DNA from: Argonema antarcticum A004/B2
Lineage (GTDB): Bacteria > Cyanobacteriota > Cyanobacteriia > Cyanobacteriales > Aerosakkonemataceae
Reading direction: 5' to 3'
DNA: 64,000 nucleotides
Assembly: GCF_023333585.1 (NCBI RefSeq)
Contig: NZ_JAIQZN010000001.1
Coordinates: forward strand, 62,001 to 126,000
Shown here: positions 34,392 to 43,480 of the stretch, piece after piece
How the letters are laid out: the number at the start of each line of letters is the position of its first letter
Position numbering within the stretch: position 1 is the first letter of the stretch
Made by a program: the position numbers and the translations under genes
The notes under the pieces: model-generated
Seen by the model: the letters and a program-made list of their open reading frames with translations, nothing else
Database searches by the model: none
What the model was told of the DNA's origin: nothing

Positions 34392-34745
34392 GTTGCTGTC
34401 AGTTCTCGTTCCCCATTCAGTACCTCAGACACCTGTACCTCAGTTTCCCATATACCAACCAAGTCTTTTATTTACTGCCATATTATCTTCCACCATCAAA
34501 GCGTTCAGCAGCTTGACACCTTTCAAAACAGGCATTACTTCATGTTTTTGTTCGTAATCATAAACTAAAGTGCCAAGCACATTTAAGTAGTCGCGGTCAT
34601 CTTGGGTAATATTCCTTTTATCCAAAATAGAATTAATCCGATTTTGAGTAGCGGTTAACTCAACTTCACAAGTAATCGGACGTGGTGGAAATGTGGTAAT
34701 TAGTTCCATGTAGTAGTTACTAGGAGTTTTCAAACCAATCGTCAT
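34334..34745 (-). pseudogene. Frameshifted HigA-type antitoxin
   Basis: From the ATG at 34745 the frame reads YMELITTFPPRPITCEVEL and DYLNVLGTLVYDYEQ, parallel to the intact HigA at 13228-13635, then runs off as NKRLGWYMGN-stop at 34440. In the +1 frame the homology continues: KDLVGIWETEVQVSEVLNGE, then LTATQMQNLAEFFHVSAAAF, stopping at 34334. The break lies at an AAAA run around 34475 and fits a one-base insertion. The helix-turn-helix is therefore lost from the product. Apart from the remnant upstream, no toxin gene is present. Confidence 0.82.
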
Positions 34746-34776
34746 TTTTCCAAGTCTCCTTATCATATATCGCACT
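34720..34776 (-). pseudogene. Last 18 codons of a HigB-type toxin
   Basis: SAIYDKETWKNDDWFENS-stop matches the C-terminus of the other HigB (AEYDKEDWKNDDWYT) and overlaps the start of the broken antitoxin just as at 13616-13635. Everything upstream is gone, cut where the MFS gene ends at 34783. Confidence 0.7.
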
Positions 34777-34782
34777 TCATAA

Positions 34783-36375
34783 TTAACGAACGCCGTGAGT
34801 ATCATGAGCGTAAATTAAATGAGAAACTAGAGGCGGCTTGTCGCCAATGTGAAAAGCACGAACACGCGCTTCCTCTCCAAGATCCGCGACAGTCATGCGT
34901 TCGTGCTGACGCAGATGTTCCGCCCAAGATTCGACAACATAAGTTTCCAGGTAGCGATTTGGTAAGGCGGTGTCTTTCCACAAACTCCAGCGAATTGCAC
35001 CGTCGCGCCGACGGACACGGCTTAAAGCGTGCATTGCTTCTGCAAAGTCGTGCGATCGCTCCGGGTCGATGCGATATTCTATGGTAATTAGCACCGGGCC
35101 TTCCTCTGGATTTAATTCGATCGCTACAACGGGTTCGGGCCAATGTAACGACGGCGTTAAATCCAACTTCTCACTAGCAATTAACCGATAAGGTAGCGCC
35201 GCTATTAGCCCCACAACCAGCCCAATTGCCGCACCAGAAAGGGCAGCAGAGTTTCCGAAATGCTCAGCCGTTAAGCCCCAGATGGCACTGCCGATCGCTA
35301 AACCGCCCTGAAATACCAACTGATAAACGCCGAGCGATCGGGCCTGCACCCACGTCGGCACGGCTAGCTGCGTCGCCACATTGAAACTGGACATAATCGC
35401 AATCCATGCCAGTCCCGCCGCCACCAGGGCCACGTAGAGCAAACCCAGATTGCGTAAATAAGCCAATGCCAGTGTGGAAGAGGCAAATACTACCGTTGCG
35501 CTGACGATCAGCAGATCGGTGGAAACTTTCTGCCGCACTCTCGGTAGCACAAAAGCACCCGTTACCGCACCCAAACCGATGCACCCCAGCAGCACCCCGT
35601 ATCCAAACGAACCCAGTCCCATCTGCTTCGCTACCAGGGGCAGCAGCGCCCACAATGCACTGCCGCAAATAATAAATACACCTGTACGCACCAGCACAGT
35701 ACGCAGGGCTGGCGAATACTTTAAATATCTTATTCCGGCTCGGATTGCACCGATCGTGCGTTCAGTGGGCAGGGCATTTTTGCGAGGCGATCGCTTCCAG
35801 GAGTAGATCACCAAAATTACGCCCACAAACGATGCCGCATTCAGCAGAAACACCGCCCCTGGGCCTGCTGCTGCGACGATAATCCCGCCCAATGCTGGCC
35901 CCAAAGCCCGTGCCACATTAAAGCCAGCGCTGTTAACCGTCACAGCAGTTGGCAGATCCGCACGCGACACCAGTTCGGGTATAATTGCTTGCCAAGCTGG
36001 CGCGTTCATCGCCGCACCCAAACCAAGGGCGAAAGTGAGTCCTAGCAATAACCAGGGTGTAGTCACATTTAAGAACGTCACTACCGCAAGCAAAATAGCT
36101 ACCAGCAGCATCCAAGCTTGCCAGAATAGCAACAAGCGACGGCGATCGACAATATCGGCAAGCGCCCCCGCCGGAAGTCCGACTAGAAAAACTGGCAAAC
36201 TTGTTGCTGTTTGCATCAGCGCCACCATCAACGGCGAAGGTGTGAGGGATGTCATCAACCACACCCCCCCGACATTCTGCATCCAAGTGCCGATACTCGA
36301 TGCAATTGAGGCGATCCAAAGCGCCCGAAATAGGGGTTGGCGAAGTGGATGATTTGTCGATGCGTTTATCAACAT
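34783..36375 (-). CDS. MFS exporter (MFS_3/EntS-like) with C-terminal cytoplasmic domain
   Basis: The product is 530 aa. About twelve membrane helices fill residues 15-405, with the MFS loop motif GALADIVDRRRLLLF near residue 73. Residues 430-520 form a soluble domain (GPVLITIEYRIDPE, AMHALSRVRRRDGAIRWSLW, ESWAEHLRQHERMT), common in this MFS_3 group and resembling antibiotic monooxygenase-like ferredoxin folds. Members export siderophores or drugs; the substrate here is not known. It starts 3 bp after the doxX stop, in one operon. Its own stop abuts the truncated higB. Confidence 0.85.
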   Translation of the reverse strand: MLINASTNHPLRQPLFRALWIASIASSIGTWMQNVGGVWLMTSLTPSPLMVALMQTATSLPVFLVGLPAGALADIVDRRRLLLFWQAWMLLVAILLAVVTFLNVTTPWLLLGLTFALGLGAAMNAPAWQAIIPELVSRADLPTAVTVNSAGFNVARALGPALGGIIVAAAGPGAVFLLNAASFVGVILVIYSWKRSPRKNALPTERTIGAIRAGIRYLKYSPALRTVLVRTGVFIICGSALWALLPLVAKQMGLGSFGYGVLLGCIGLGAVTGAFVLPRVRQKVSTDLLIVSATVVFASSTLALAYLRNLGLLYVALVAAGLAWIAIMSSFNVATQLAVPTWVQARSLGVYQLVFQGGLAIGSAIWGLTAEHFGNSAALSGAAIGLVVGLIAALPYRLIASEKLDLTPSLHWPEPVVAIELNPEEGPVLITIEYRIDPERSHDFAEAMHALSRVRRRDGAIRWSLWKDTALPNRYLETYVVESWAEHLRQHERMTVADLGEEARVRAFHIGDKPPLVSHLIYAHDTHGVR

Positions 36376-36378
36376 TTC

Positions 36379-36774
36379 TCACTCAAAACTTTTAGATTTG
36401 GTGCGTGCATCCAAACTAACAGGCCCTGAGCCAAAATCATACACCATCAGCAATCCACCCATTATCGCTAAATTCTTCATAAACTGAATTACCTGAATGC
36501 GATCGGCAAAATTGGTATGGAAGATTAAGGTGGCTGGAATTAAGAAGAGGATAAGTGCGATCGCGCCCCACTTAGCTTTGTAACCTAACAACACCGATAG
36601 CCCACCAACCAGTTCTACAATAATTGCCGCCACTAGAAACAAACCTGTCAGGGGCATACCGTTCGCAGCCATATACTGTTGCGTGCCAGCCGGGTCGGTA
36701 ATCTTGTCAAAGGCGGACTTGAGAAAAATGGCAGACAGAAAAGCTCGTGCTACCAGTGGGATGTATTTTTGCAT
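36379..36774 (-). CDS. DoxX-family membrane protein
   Basis: The product is 131 aa from the ATG at 36774; a longer frame from 36849 adds residues without family character. Four membrane helices are visible. RAFLSAIFLKSAFDKITDP is the typical start, followed by ELVGGLSVLLGYKAKWGA and FHTNFADRIQVIQFMKNLAI. DoxX proteins are linked to thiosulfate:quinone oxidoreductase or redox membrane complexes, but most are uncharacterised. It is the first gene of the operon with the MFS exporter. Confidence 0.85.
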   Translation of the reverse strand: MQKYIPLVARAFLSAIFLKSAFDKITDPAGTQQYMAANGMPLTGLFLVAAIIVELVGGLSVLLGYKAKWGAIALILFLIPATLIFHTNFADRIQVIQFMKNLAIMGGLLMVYDFGSGPVSLDARTKSKSFE

Positions 36775-36837
36775 AGCTTTGATGGTAATGTGCGATCGAG
36801 TTAAATAAAAACCGCCAAGGCGATTACGACAAATTAT

Positions 36838-37035
36838 ACCTCTTGCCAAAGTCGATTTTTAACTGTAGGGGCGAAGCATTTGCGCCCAGATTTATCGCTG
36901 AAATAAGAGTTTTTATCCGCAAATGCTTCCCCCTTTTCGGATTTATGCAAGAGGTCTATTGTAAGGGCTAACGCATTCAGGCCGATAATTTATCGCTTCT
37001 ACTCAAAGATTTTCGCTCCCGAATGCCTTAGCCCT
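36838..37035. repeat. Two GTAGGGGC/GTAAGGGC hairpin elements
   Basis: Element 1 (36865-36933) reads GTAGGGGCGAAGCATTTGCG and ends GCAAATGCTTCCCCC; it is flanked by ACCTCTTGC (36838) and GCAAGAGGT (36947-36955). Element 2 (36961-37035) runs from GTAAGGGCTAACGCATTC to GAATGCCTTAGCCCTGC. Both belong to the family at 1484 and 24592. Confidence 0.75.
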
Positions 37036-37132
37036 GCGTACCAAACCAGTTTAACAACGCATTTACAAAGGCTAGCAATCCTAAAAAAGCTATTAGAATT
37101 GCCGCCACCGCCACATTTAAAGCCAGCTTCAT
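37028..37132 (-). CDS. Possible 34-aa single-helix membrane peptide
   Basis: [20 protein letters not shown] begins a short reading frame with one hydrophobic helix and a polar end (NWFGTQG). The stop falls inside the adjacent repeat. GAGGGG touches the ATG, too close for a normal ribosome-binding site. It could be a small membrane protein or chance. Confidence 0.3.
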   Translation of the reverse strand: MKLALNVAVAAILIAFLGLLAFVNALLNWFGTQG

Positions 37133-37278
37133 CCCCTCAGACGCACCTGAAAATCAGATGCGATCGCATCCTATAATCCACTGTCTTGGCGTAGATGCAA
37201 ATAATCTCTGCGCGTTCTGAGATAATTTCAAAAGAACAACTTACGGTGCTGACTCAAGGCTGGGTCGGAGATAATACC

Positions 37279-38889
37279 ATGCTGCGTGAATACCAGCTTA
37301 CCAATTTTAAGGCATTCGCCGGGCCAGAAACCATCCCGATTCGACCCATCACCCTCATCTATGGGCCAAATTCCTCCGGCAAGAGTTCGGTACTGCAATC
37401 CCTGCTGCTGCTGAAACAAACTCTTCAGGAAGCAGAAAACCCAGAAACCCTTTTACTCCCCAAAGGCAATCTTGTTAATTTAGGTGGCTATCGGGAATTT
37501 ATCCATCGTCACGATATCAGCAAATCATTTTCGTTCAAGGTTGTTTTCGATGTTGGCAATCAGGGAAAAACTAATGCTTTAGAAAACCTTCTCAGAGATA
37601 AGCTGATTCAGGCTCCTCTTTTAGGGTTGCAGGTTGCTTTCAGCTATGATAAACAGACATCAAATGTAGTTTTTTTATCAGTTGAATTGTTCCTCGAAGA
37701 CGAGTCATACCCTGTGGTTATCTATAAACCTGAAAAGCGAGAGGTTTTGGAAATTGAGCGTGCTGGTTCGCGAGAGATTATCCTAAAAGTAGACAATATT
37801 AACTATGACTATAACTTTTGGAAAGCTTGGTTTGATATTTACGGCTCGAAAATTGCCGAAAACGCACTCGCAGAGGTTGACAGCCATCTGAAGCAAAAAA
37901 AGAGTCGAGCATCGCAATTATTACAGTCAGAGCGAAAAAAAGAACAGCTAGAAAAACTTAATAAGGAAATAACCGAATTAATCCAGTTGCAGAAACGCTT
38001 CGATAACTACAAATTTAAGGAATTTATAGAGGATTTCTCAAAAGCGTATGAGCATCCATTTATTATCTGTCGAAACTTCCTACCCGTCACGTCAGATGGC
38101 CTGCTTGCAGAAAAGTTACCTGACCCAGAAATCCGATACCTATTTCAGGATCACAGACGTCATTGGCTACCAGACATTTTGGGTATCACCCTTCAGGGGT
38201 GTTCTATGTTTCGACGTTTCCTAGAAAGCCTTATTTACATAGGCCCTTTGCGAGAATACCCAGAACGACTATACATCTTAAGTGGCAACTCAAGCCAACA
38301 AGTAGGAAAGTCTGGAAAGATGCTATCAGACATCCTGTTCAGGAATCCAGAGCTTTTGAAACAGGTAAACGAACAACTGGAGCGCTTTGGATTGGAATAC
38401 GAACTTAAAGTTGCATCATACACTAACAAGGAGACATCCGAATTAAGTGATGTTTTCGCACTCCGCTTAGTTGACAAATACACTGGTGTAAATGTTAGCC
38501 TTTTGGATGTGGGATTTGGCATCAGCCAAGTGCTGCCAATCATTGTGCAAAGTATGCTTTCACGCAACACAACTATCTTAATTGAGCAACCAGAAATCCA
38601 TATTCATCCACGCCTACAAGCAGAACTCTGTTCTCTATTGGCAGAGTGCATTAAGTCTCCTTTCGATAATCAATTTATTATCGAAACTCACAGCGAACAT
38701 CTAATGCTGCGGCTTCAGAAATTAATCCGTAAGGGAGAGTTAAAACCAGAAGATGTCTCAGTTATTTATGTTGACCGTGGTGCTGAAGGCTCGAAGTGCT
38801 TGCACTTAAGATTGGACGAAGAAGGCGACTTTATAGATGAGTGGCCTGATGGATTTTTTGAAGAAGATTTTAACGAGATTTTTCAATAA
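37279..38889 (+). CDS. DUF3696-type AAA ATPase (OLD/RecF-like)
   Basis: The product is 536 aa from the ATG at 37279, which has GGAG eight bases upstream; a longer frame from 37195 is less likely. Walker A is IYGPNSSGKSS (residues 27-37) after the typical FKAFAGPETIPIRPITLI. A coiled coil lies at about 215-265. Walker B and the signature are TTILIEQPEIHIHPRLQAEL, then FIIETHSEHLMLRLQ. The C-terminus fits DUF3696. The ABC-type ATPase is probably the motor or sensor of the unit. No Toprim nuclease follows in the same chain; the next gene, one base later, supplies a different domain. Confidence 0.83.
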   Translation: MLREYQLTNFKAFAGPETIPIRPITLIYGPNSSGKSSVLQSLLLLKQTLQEAENPETLLLPKGNLVNLGGYREFIHRHDISKSFSFKVVFDVGNQGKTNALENLLRDKLIQAPLLGLQVAFSYDKQTSNVVFLSVELFLEDESYPVVIYKPEKREVLEIERAGSREIILKVDNINYDYNFWKAWFDIYGSKIAENALAEVDSHLKQKKSRASQLLQSERKKEQLEKLNKEITELIQLQKRFDNYKFKEFIEDFSKAYEHPFIICRNFLPVTSDGLLAEKLPDPEIRYLFQDHRRHWLPDILGITLQGCSMFRRFLESLIYIGPLREYPERLYILSGNSSQQVGKSGKMLSDILFRNPELLKQVNEQLERFGLEYELKVASYTNKETSELSDVFALRLVDKYTGVNVSLLDVGFGISQVLPIIVQSMLSRNTTILIEQPEIHIHPRLQAELCSLLAECIKSPFDNQFIIETHSEHLMLRLQKLIRKGELKPEDVSVIYVDRGAEGSKCLHLRLDEEGDFIDEWPDGFFEEDFNEIFQ

Positions 38890-38890
38890 T

Positions 38891-39910
38891 ATGCTGGTGC
38901 GAACAATCCTTCTGCCCTCAGTCTTAAAGGCCAATCCTGAGAACCAATCCGTTCACTACGGCATGATGATCGGACTACTTCAGGATCTAGAAAAAAACGG
39001 TGTAGTTCTTTTAGATGAAACTAACTGTATCAAAGCCGCACTGTTTCAAGATATCGGCAATTTACCAGTTAAGTTCAGGAAGAAAGCCGAGGTACTTTTG
39101 AAGGATCTTAAGAAGAAAAATCGCTTTGTTGAACTGTCGCTACCAGATGTATTTAAACCTATCTGCAAGAACAAACCATGCCAGCAATGTATCAGGATAG
39201 GTAAAGAATATTTGCCGCCAGCTATTTTGGTTAGTTATGGTTGCAAAGAGTGTACAGAGACACAGTTAGCGTTGTTCCCAAGTGTTGAAGTTATCGATGT
39301 TGCTGAATATCGCATCTCTAATTTATTTGAATCTCATTTAAAACAGGTCGATCGCGTTTTTCTCAACGGCGAATCTAAGCAGGATAAATTCGAGCAGGAA
39401 ATCTTCATACCCCTTTTTAGAGATGCCAAGCATATAAAAATTTACGATCGCTGGATCGGTCGGTCAGCTTTACAACCTCCTGATATAGGCCAAATAGGAG
39501 ATAATTATAAACTTACGCTGGAGTGGATTATTGATGTGTTCCTTCGAGAATCGCGCTTGGGAGTGAGTTGTGTCTTGGAGGTATACTGTGGTTTGGACAC
39601 CCGTAATATATGCCAAGCTAAAATACGTACTTTTGTTGCCTCACTCCGTCAATTTGAATCTGAAATGAGACACACCCATAGTTTTCCTAACTTTAAATTA
39701 ATTATCAAGAAGGAAACCCAAGCTAATCAAATGCCTCATGATAGATATTTGATTACGAATCAAGTAGCTATATCTATCGCCCGTGGCTTCGATCTGCTTT
39801 TAGATAAGAGAAAAGATCCCTATCCACGGCGAGTTCGAGATGTTACGATCGCTTACTGTTCGGAAGCGGCAAAAATTGAGCAGGCTGTACGAAGTTTACC
39901 AGATTTGTAA
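38891..39910 (+). CDS. HDR (MIT_C/PLD-like) protein paired with the ATPase
   Basis: The product is 339 aa; its ATG is one base after the ATPase stop. The N-terminal half is a PIN-like alpha/beta stretch (MLVRTILLPSVLKANPENQS, then FVELSLPDVFKPI). A cysteine cluster C-x4-C-x2-C followed by CKEC at about residues 95-130 may bind zinc. The C-terminal domain (about 185-339) has DRWIGRSAL, then HDRYLITNQVAISIARGFDL at 283-302. The HDR and the (G/A)RGFD motif recall the MIT C-terminal domain, a phospholipase D-like fold. A nuclease or RNA/DNA-binding effector controlled by the ATPase is plausible, but catalysis is unproven. Confidence 0.6.
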   Translation: MLVRTILLPSVLKANPENQSVHYGMMIGLLQDLEKNGVVLLDETNCIKAALFQDIGNLPVKFRKKAEVLLKDLKKKNRFVELSLPDVFKPICKNKPCQQCIRIGKEYLPPAILVSYGCKECTETQLALFPSVEVIDVAEYRISNLFESHLKQVDRVFLNGESKQDKFEQEIFIPLFRDAKHIKIYDRWIGRSALQPPDIGQIGDNYKLTLEWIIDVFLRESRLGVSCVLEVYCGLDTRNICQAKIRTFVASLRQFESEMRHTHSFPNFKLIIKKETQANQMPHDRYLITNQVAISIARGFDLLLDKRKDPYPRRVRDVTIAYCSEAAKIEQAVRSLPDL

Positions 39911-39952
39911 TTAATTTGTATAATAAAGTCGGAGCGCTTAAAGTACGCCATC

Positions 39953-40165
39953 ATGAAACGAACAATTGAACTGCCTGAAGAATTGGCAGACCTACTCGAA
40001 CAATACCTCAAGGAAAATTCCCCGTCAGGATTAATCCTTTATATGCGCGAACGATTGGGAATATTTGAACCGGAATACAAAGACCTTTCTGAATTGCTAG
40101 CAGTAGCGGGCATGATTAAAGACAGCCATCTTAATCAAGAAGATTTTTCGGAGGATTCTTTTTGA
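39953..40165 (+). CDS. Small antitoxin-like protein upstream of a PIN toxin
   Basis: The product is 70 aa. It starts MKRTIELPEELADLLEQYL, a ribbon-helix-helix or VapB-like beginning, followed by an acidic tail (FSEDSF) that could insert in the PIN active site. Its TGA overlaps the TTG start of the PIN gene by two bases. Confidence 0.65.
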   Translation: MKRTIELPEELADLLEQYLKENSPSGLILYMRERLGIFEPEYKDLSELLAVAGMIKDSHLNQEDFSEDSF

Positions 40166-40581
40166 AACAAATTGTAATTGACTCTAGCCCTATTATTGGC
40201 TTGTTTCATCCTAATCACCCGCAACATAATCAATGTGTTGCGGGGTTTAACCAGTTACAAGGACAAAAAACCAAGCTACTCATTCCTATACCTATTGTTT
40301 TTGAGGTTTACAAGTGGCTGTCGCGAAAAATTAGTCCAAGCATTGCTCAAAGTAGACTCAATTTAATGGTCAGGAGGTTTTACCTAATCTCTGTTAGTCA
40401 AGTCGATCTGCTTGAATTACAAGCTTTTGTCAGCAATTTACCGGATTGGCGCGGTACTTTAGAAGATGCGGCTGTGATTTCGACTGCTTTGCGCTATCGC
40501 TGTCCAGTTTGGACAATGAATTATCGCGATTTTAGTGTGTTTAATTCATTGGTGTTTTGGACTCCAGACAATACGTTCTAA
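40162..40581 (+). CDS. PIN-domain ribonuclease-like toxin
   Basis: The product is 139 aa and starts with TTG at 40162. The first acidic residue is Asp7 in IVIDSSPIIGLF. Further ones lie in IPIVFEVYKWL and LEDAAVISTALRYRC, and the end is VWTMNYRDFSVF. This is the VapC-like PIN pattern: a metal-dependent RNase held by the antitoxin encoded just upstream. It is the last gene before the conserved der block. Confidence 0.82.
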   Translation: MKQIVIDSSPIIGLFHPNHPQHNQCVAGFNQLQGQKTKLLIPIPIVFEVYKWLSRKISPSIAQSRLNLMVRRFYLISVSQVDLLELQAFVSNLPDWRGTLEDAAVISTALRYRCPVWTMNYRDFSVFNSLVFWTPDNTF

Positions 40582-40621
40582 AGTCCTCATATTAATTAAA
40601 TAGTATCCGAATATATTATGC

Positions 40622-40709
40622 TATAATAAAATGTTGGAGCAAAAACAGGGCTGAGGGGAAAGTAATCAAACCTGAGTCACTGCCTAACCAAACTCGCACA
40701 AGACTCAGG
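40622..40709 (+). promoter_or_regulatory. Leader of der: -10 box and hairpin
   Basis: TATAAT lies at 40622-40627. CCTGAGTC (40671-40678) pairs with GACTCAGG (40702-40709), ending eight bases before the der ATG, so the hairpin could occlude the start. Tentative. Confidence 0.35.
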
Positions 40710-40717
40710 ATTGAACT

Positions 40718-42079
40718 ATGCCTCTGCCAATTGTTGCTATTATCGGTCGCCCTAATGTGGGTAAATCTACCCTTGTCAATCGTTTGACAGGTTTACAGGA
40801 TGCCATTGTCCACGATCAACCGGGGATGACGCGCGATCGCACCTATCGCCCCGCATACTGGCGCGATCGCGAATACACCGTTGTCGATACCGGCGGCTTA
40901 GTATTCGACGACGACACCGAATTTCTACCCCTGATTCGCGAACAAGCAATGACAGCACTCTCAGAAGCTTGTGCCGCTATATTTGTCGTAGATGGACAAG
41001 CTGGCCCAACAGCAGCAGATGAAGAAATCGCAGTATGGTTGCGTACTCAATCCGTCCCCGTCCTGCTAACCGTCAATAAATGCGAATCCCCAGAACAAGG
41101 TTTAACTCAAGCCGCACAATTTTGGGAACTGGGATTAGGCGAACCTTATCCCGTTTCTGCCATTCACGGTGGCGGTACTGGCGAATTACTCGACGATCTA
41201 ATTACTTACTTGCCGCCAGTAGGAGAAATCCCAGACGTAACCGAAATTAAAGTTGCAATTGTCGGTCGTCCTAACGTTGGTAAATCGAGTTTATTGAACT
41301 CCTTTGTAGGAGAAAATCGCTCCATAGTTAGCCCGATTTCCGGCACCACTCGCGATGCGATCGATACCGTCGTAAAACGGGAAGATAAAACTTATCGCCT
41401 GATCGATACGGCGGGGATTCGCAAAAAGAAAAACGTTGAATATGGCCCGGAATTTTTTGGGATTAATCGCGCCTTCAAAGCGATCCGCCGCGCTGATGTA
41501 GTTTTGTTAGTAATAGATGCTGTTGATGGAATTACCGACCAAGACCAAAAACTCGCAGGTAGAATTGCTGAAGAAGGTCGCGCTTGCGTAATTGTAGTTA
41601 ATAAGTGGGATGCGGTCGAAAAGGATTCCTACACAATCTACGACTACGAAAAACTTTTGCAACAACGACTGCATTTTACCGAATGGGCAGAAAGTATTTT
41701 TGTCAGCGCTAAAACGGGTCAGCGTGTAGAAAAGATTCTCGATTTGATCGACTCCGCAGCTGAGGCACACCAACGTCGGGTAACTACCGCCGTGATTAAT
41801 GAAGTGATTCAAGAATCCATCAGGTGGCACTCTGCCCCAGTCACCCGTCAAGGGCGTCAGGGCAAAATTTACTATGGCACTCAAGTCAAAACTCAACCGC
41901 CCACCATTGCTCTCTTTGTCAACGATCCCGTCCGTTTCAACGATAATTACCGCCGCTACATGGAAAGCCAATTCCGCAAACAACTAGGTTTTAAAGGCAC
42001 ACCATTGCGATTGCTGTGGCGCGGTAAAAAAGCTCGTGAAGTAGAAGGCCCCACGAAAAACAGAGCTACCCGCGTCTAA
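40718..42079 (+). CDS. der: Ribosome biogenesis GTPase Der (EngA)
   Basis: The 453-aa protein carries two GTPase domains in tandem. G1 motifs are GRPNVGKST (residues 10-18) and GRPNVGKSS near residue 183. G3 is DTGG then DTAG, and G4 is NKCE and NKWD. A KH-like C-terminal domain reads [13 protein letters not shown], then [20 protein letters not shown]. Der acts in 50S subunit maturation. It heads the conserved plus-strand block running to proC. Confidence 0.96.
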   Translation: MPLPIVAIIGRPNVGKSTLVNRLTGLQDAIVHDQPGMTRDRTYRPAYWRDREYTVVDTGGLVFDDDTEFLPLIREQAMTALSEACAAIFVVDGQAGPTAADEEIAVWLRTQSVPVLLTVNKCESPEQGLTQAAQFWELGLGEPYPVSAIHGGGTGELLDDLITYLPPVGEIPDVTEIKVAIVGRPNVGKSSLLNSFVGENRSIVSPISGTTRDAIDTVVKREDKTYRLIDTAGIRKKKNVEYGPEFFGINRAFKAIRRADVVLLVIDAVDGITDQDQKLAGRIAEEGRACVIVVNKWDAVEKDSYTIYDYEKLLQQRLHFTEWAESIFVSAKTGQRVEKILDLIDSAAEAHQRRVTTAVINEVIQESIRWHSAPVTRQGRQGKIYYGTQVKTQPPTIALFVNDPVRFNDNYRRYMESQFRKQLGFKGTPLRLLWRGKKAREVEGPTKNRATRV

Positions 42080-42133
42080 AAATTTTAGATTTTAGATTGT
42101 TATACAATTTAACCATACAACCTAAAATCTATT

Positions 42134-42499
42134 ATGGACAAGCAAAAGTTTAAGACTAGAACTAAGCAGCTTGCCTTGAGAGTTATTCGCCTGGTAAATG
42201 CCTTGCCACCAGGGCAAACTGCTGAATTTATGGGCAAGCGGTTACTGCGATCGGCTACATCTATAGGTGCTAAATATCGGGCAGCTTGTCACTATGAAGC
42301 TAGTCTCCATTTAGTCGATAAACTGAGAATCGTACAAGAGAAGACCGATGAGAGTTTATACTGGATGGAGCTTTTAATCGAATCTGAATTAATGCCTGCC
42401 GAGCAATTAAAAAGTTTGATGTCAGAAACAAATGAAATCTTAGCTATGACGGTAGCATCCATTACAAGTCTGACCGAAACTCCCAAGTCTAAAGTCTAA
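42134..42499 (+). CDS. Four-helix-bundle protein (S23/avd-like)
   Basis: The product is 121 aa. KTRTKQLALRVIRLVNALPP begins a four-helix bundle of the type first seen as a 23S rRNA intervening-sequence protein. SIGAKYRAACHYEASLHLVD, then DESLYWMELLIES, are typical. Relatives act as nucleic-acid-binding accessory proteins. It sits between der and ecfT, 54 bp after der and 9 bp before ecfT, and is not always present in that block, so it may be an insertion. Confidence 0.8.
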   Translation: MDKQKFKTRTKQLALRVIRLVNALPPGQTAEFMGKRLLRSATSIGAKYRAACHYEASLHLVDKLRIVQEKTDESLYWMELLIESELMPAEQLKSLMSETNEILAMTVASITSLTETPKSKV

Positions 42500-42508
42500 A
42501 ATCGAAAG

Positions 42509-43480
42509 ATGGATTTATTGCGATCGCTACCTTTAGGGCTATACCTCGAAGAACCCACCACTTGGCTGCACAAACTCGATCCGCGAGTCAAGCTAGGTTG
42601 GTTGATGAGCTTCCTGTTTGCGCCCATTCTGGCAAATGCCTCTAGCCGCATCGCCCTGTCAGTATTGCTGATTTTGATTACCTTGACAGCGAGAATTCCG
42701 TTGCGGGTGTGGCGTCAGCAAATGGTTTGGTTGCTGATCCTCAGTATATTTGTTTTCTTCTTGAGCGCTCTAGCCCCTGACGGAATGGCGGTAAGTTATC
42801 AGCCGCGACTACCAGCAGATGAAATGGCTTTTGTCAACCCTCAGCCGGGGAGCGGGGGAGCGGGGGAGCGGGGGAGTGGGGGAGCGGGGGAGCAGAAGAA
42901 TTTCTTATCGGCGATCGCAAATCTAAAATCCCCAGGCTACAGTTACATAGTATTTAAACAGGGGCCGATCGCAGTTACCCGCAGGTCTTTAGATTTGGCA
43001 ATTCGCGTCAGTACCTTACTATTTACGCTGATTTACAGCACTAATTTGTACCTGCTCACAACTGCTCCAGAGGAAATAACTGCTGGGATTGAAAGCTTAA
43101 TGCGACCCCTGCGCCGATTCAACTGGCCGGTGACAGAAATTGTGCTAACTTTAACGTTATCTTTGCGCTTCATTCCCTTAGTCTTGGAAGAAGTGCAGAA
43201 CCTAGTCCGATCGGTGTGGACAAGGGCAATAAATTGGAAAAAGCTAGGTTTGCGGAGAGCGATTAGACTGTGGATGACGATCGCAGAGCGACTGCTGAAA
43301 AATCTGCTCCTGCGAGCCGATCAAATCGCCAGCGCGATGAAAGTACGCGGTTTTACCAGTCCCGATCGACATCGGGTAGAGTGGAGTCAGTTGCGTATGA
43401 AGAGAAGTGACTGGCTTGCGATCGCAACTTTAGCGGTATTCTGGGGAGTGCGGTTGATTTGGGGGAACGGCGAACTGTGA
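42509..43480 (+). CDS. ecfT: Energy-coupling factor transporter transmembrane protein (EcfT/CbiQ)
   Basis: The product is 323 aa. The start LGLYLEEPTTWLHKLDPRVK is typical of the cyanobacterial EcfT group. Hydrophobic helices lie at about 32-60, 72-90, 165-190 and 290-320. The cytoplasmic coupling part near residue 245 (ARG motifs) links to the ABC ATPases, which are not in the window. Residues 114-129 (GSGGAGERGSGGAGEQ) are encoded by a GGGGGAGC-type repeat at 42848-42896 in the loop after the second helix; this insertion is not expected in the family. Cognate vitamin or metal unknown. Confidence 0.88.
   Translation: MDLLRSLPLGLYLEEPTTWLHKLDPRVKLGWLMSFLFAPILANASSRIALSVLLILITLTARIPLRVWRQQMVWLLILSIFVFFLSALAPDGMAVSYQPRLPADEMAFVNPQPGSGGAGERGSGGAGEQKNFLSAIANLKSPGYSYIVFKQGPIAVTRRSLDLAIRVSTLLFTLIYSTNLYLLTTAPEEITAGIESLMRPLRRFNWPVTEIVLTLTLSLRFIPLVLEEVQNLVRSVWTRAINWKKLGLRRAIRLWMTIAERLLKNLLLRADQIASAMKVRGFTSPDRHRVEWSQLRMKRSDWLAIATLAVFWGVRLIWGNGEL

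Noticed and set aside
37195-37278. Longer start of the DUF3696 ATPase
   Set aside because: The 28 extra residues precede the conserved LxxFKAF start, and the ATG at 37279 has a good GGAG site.
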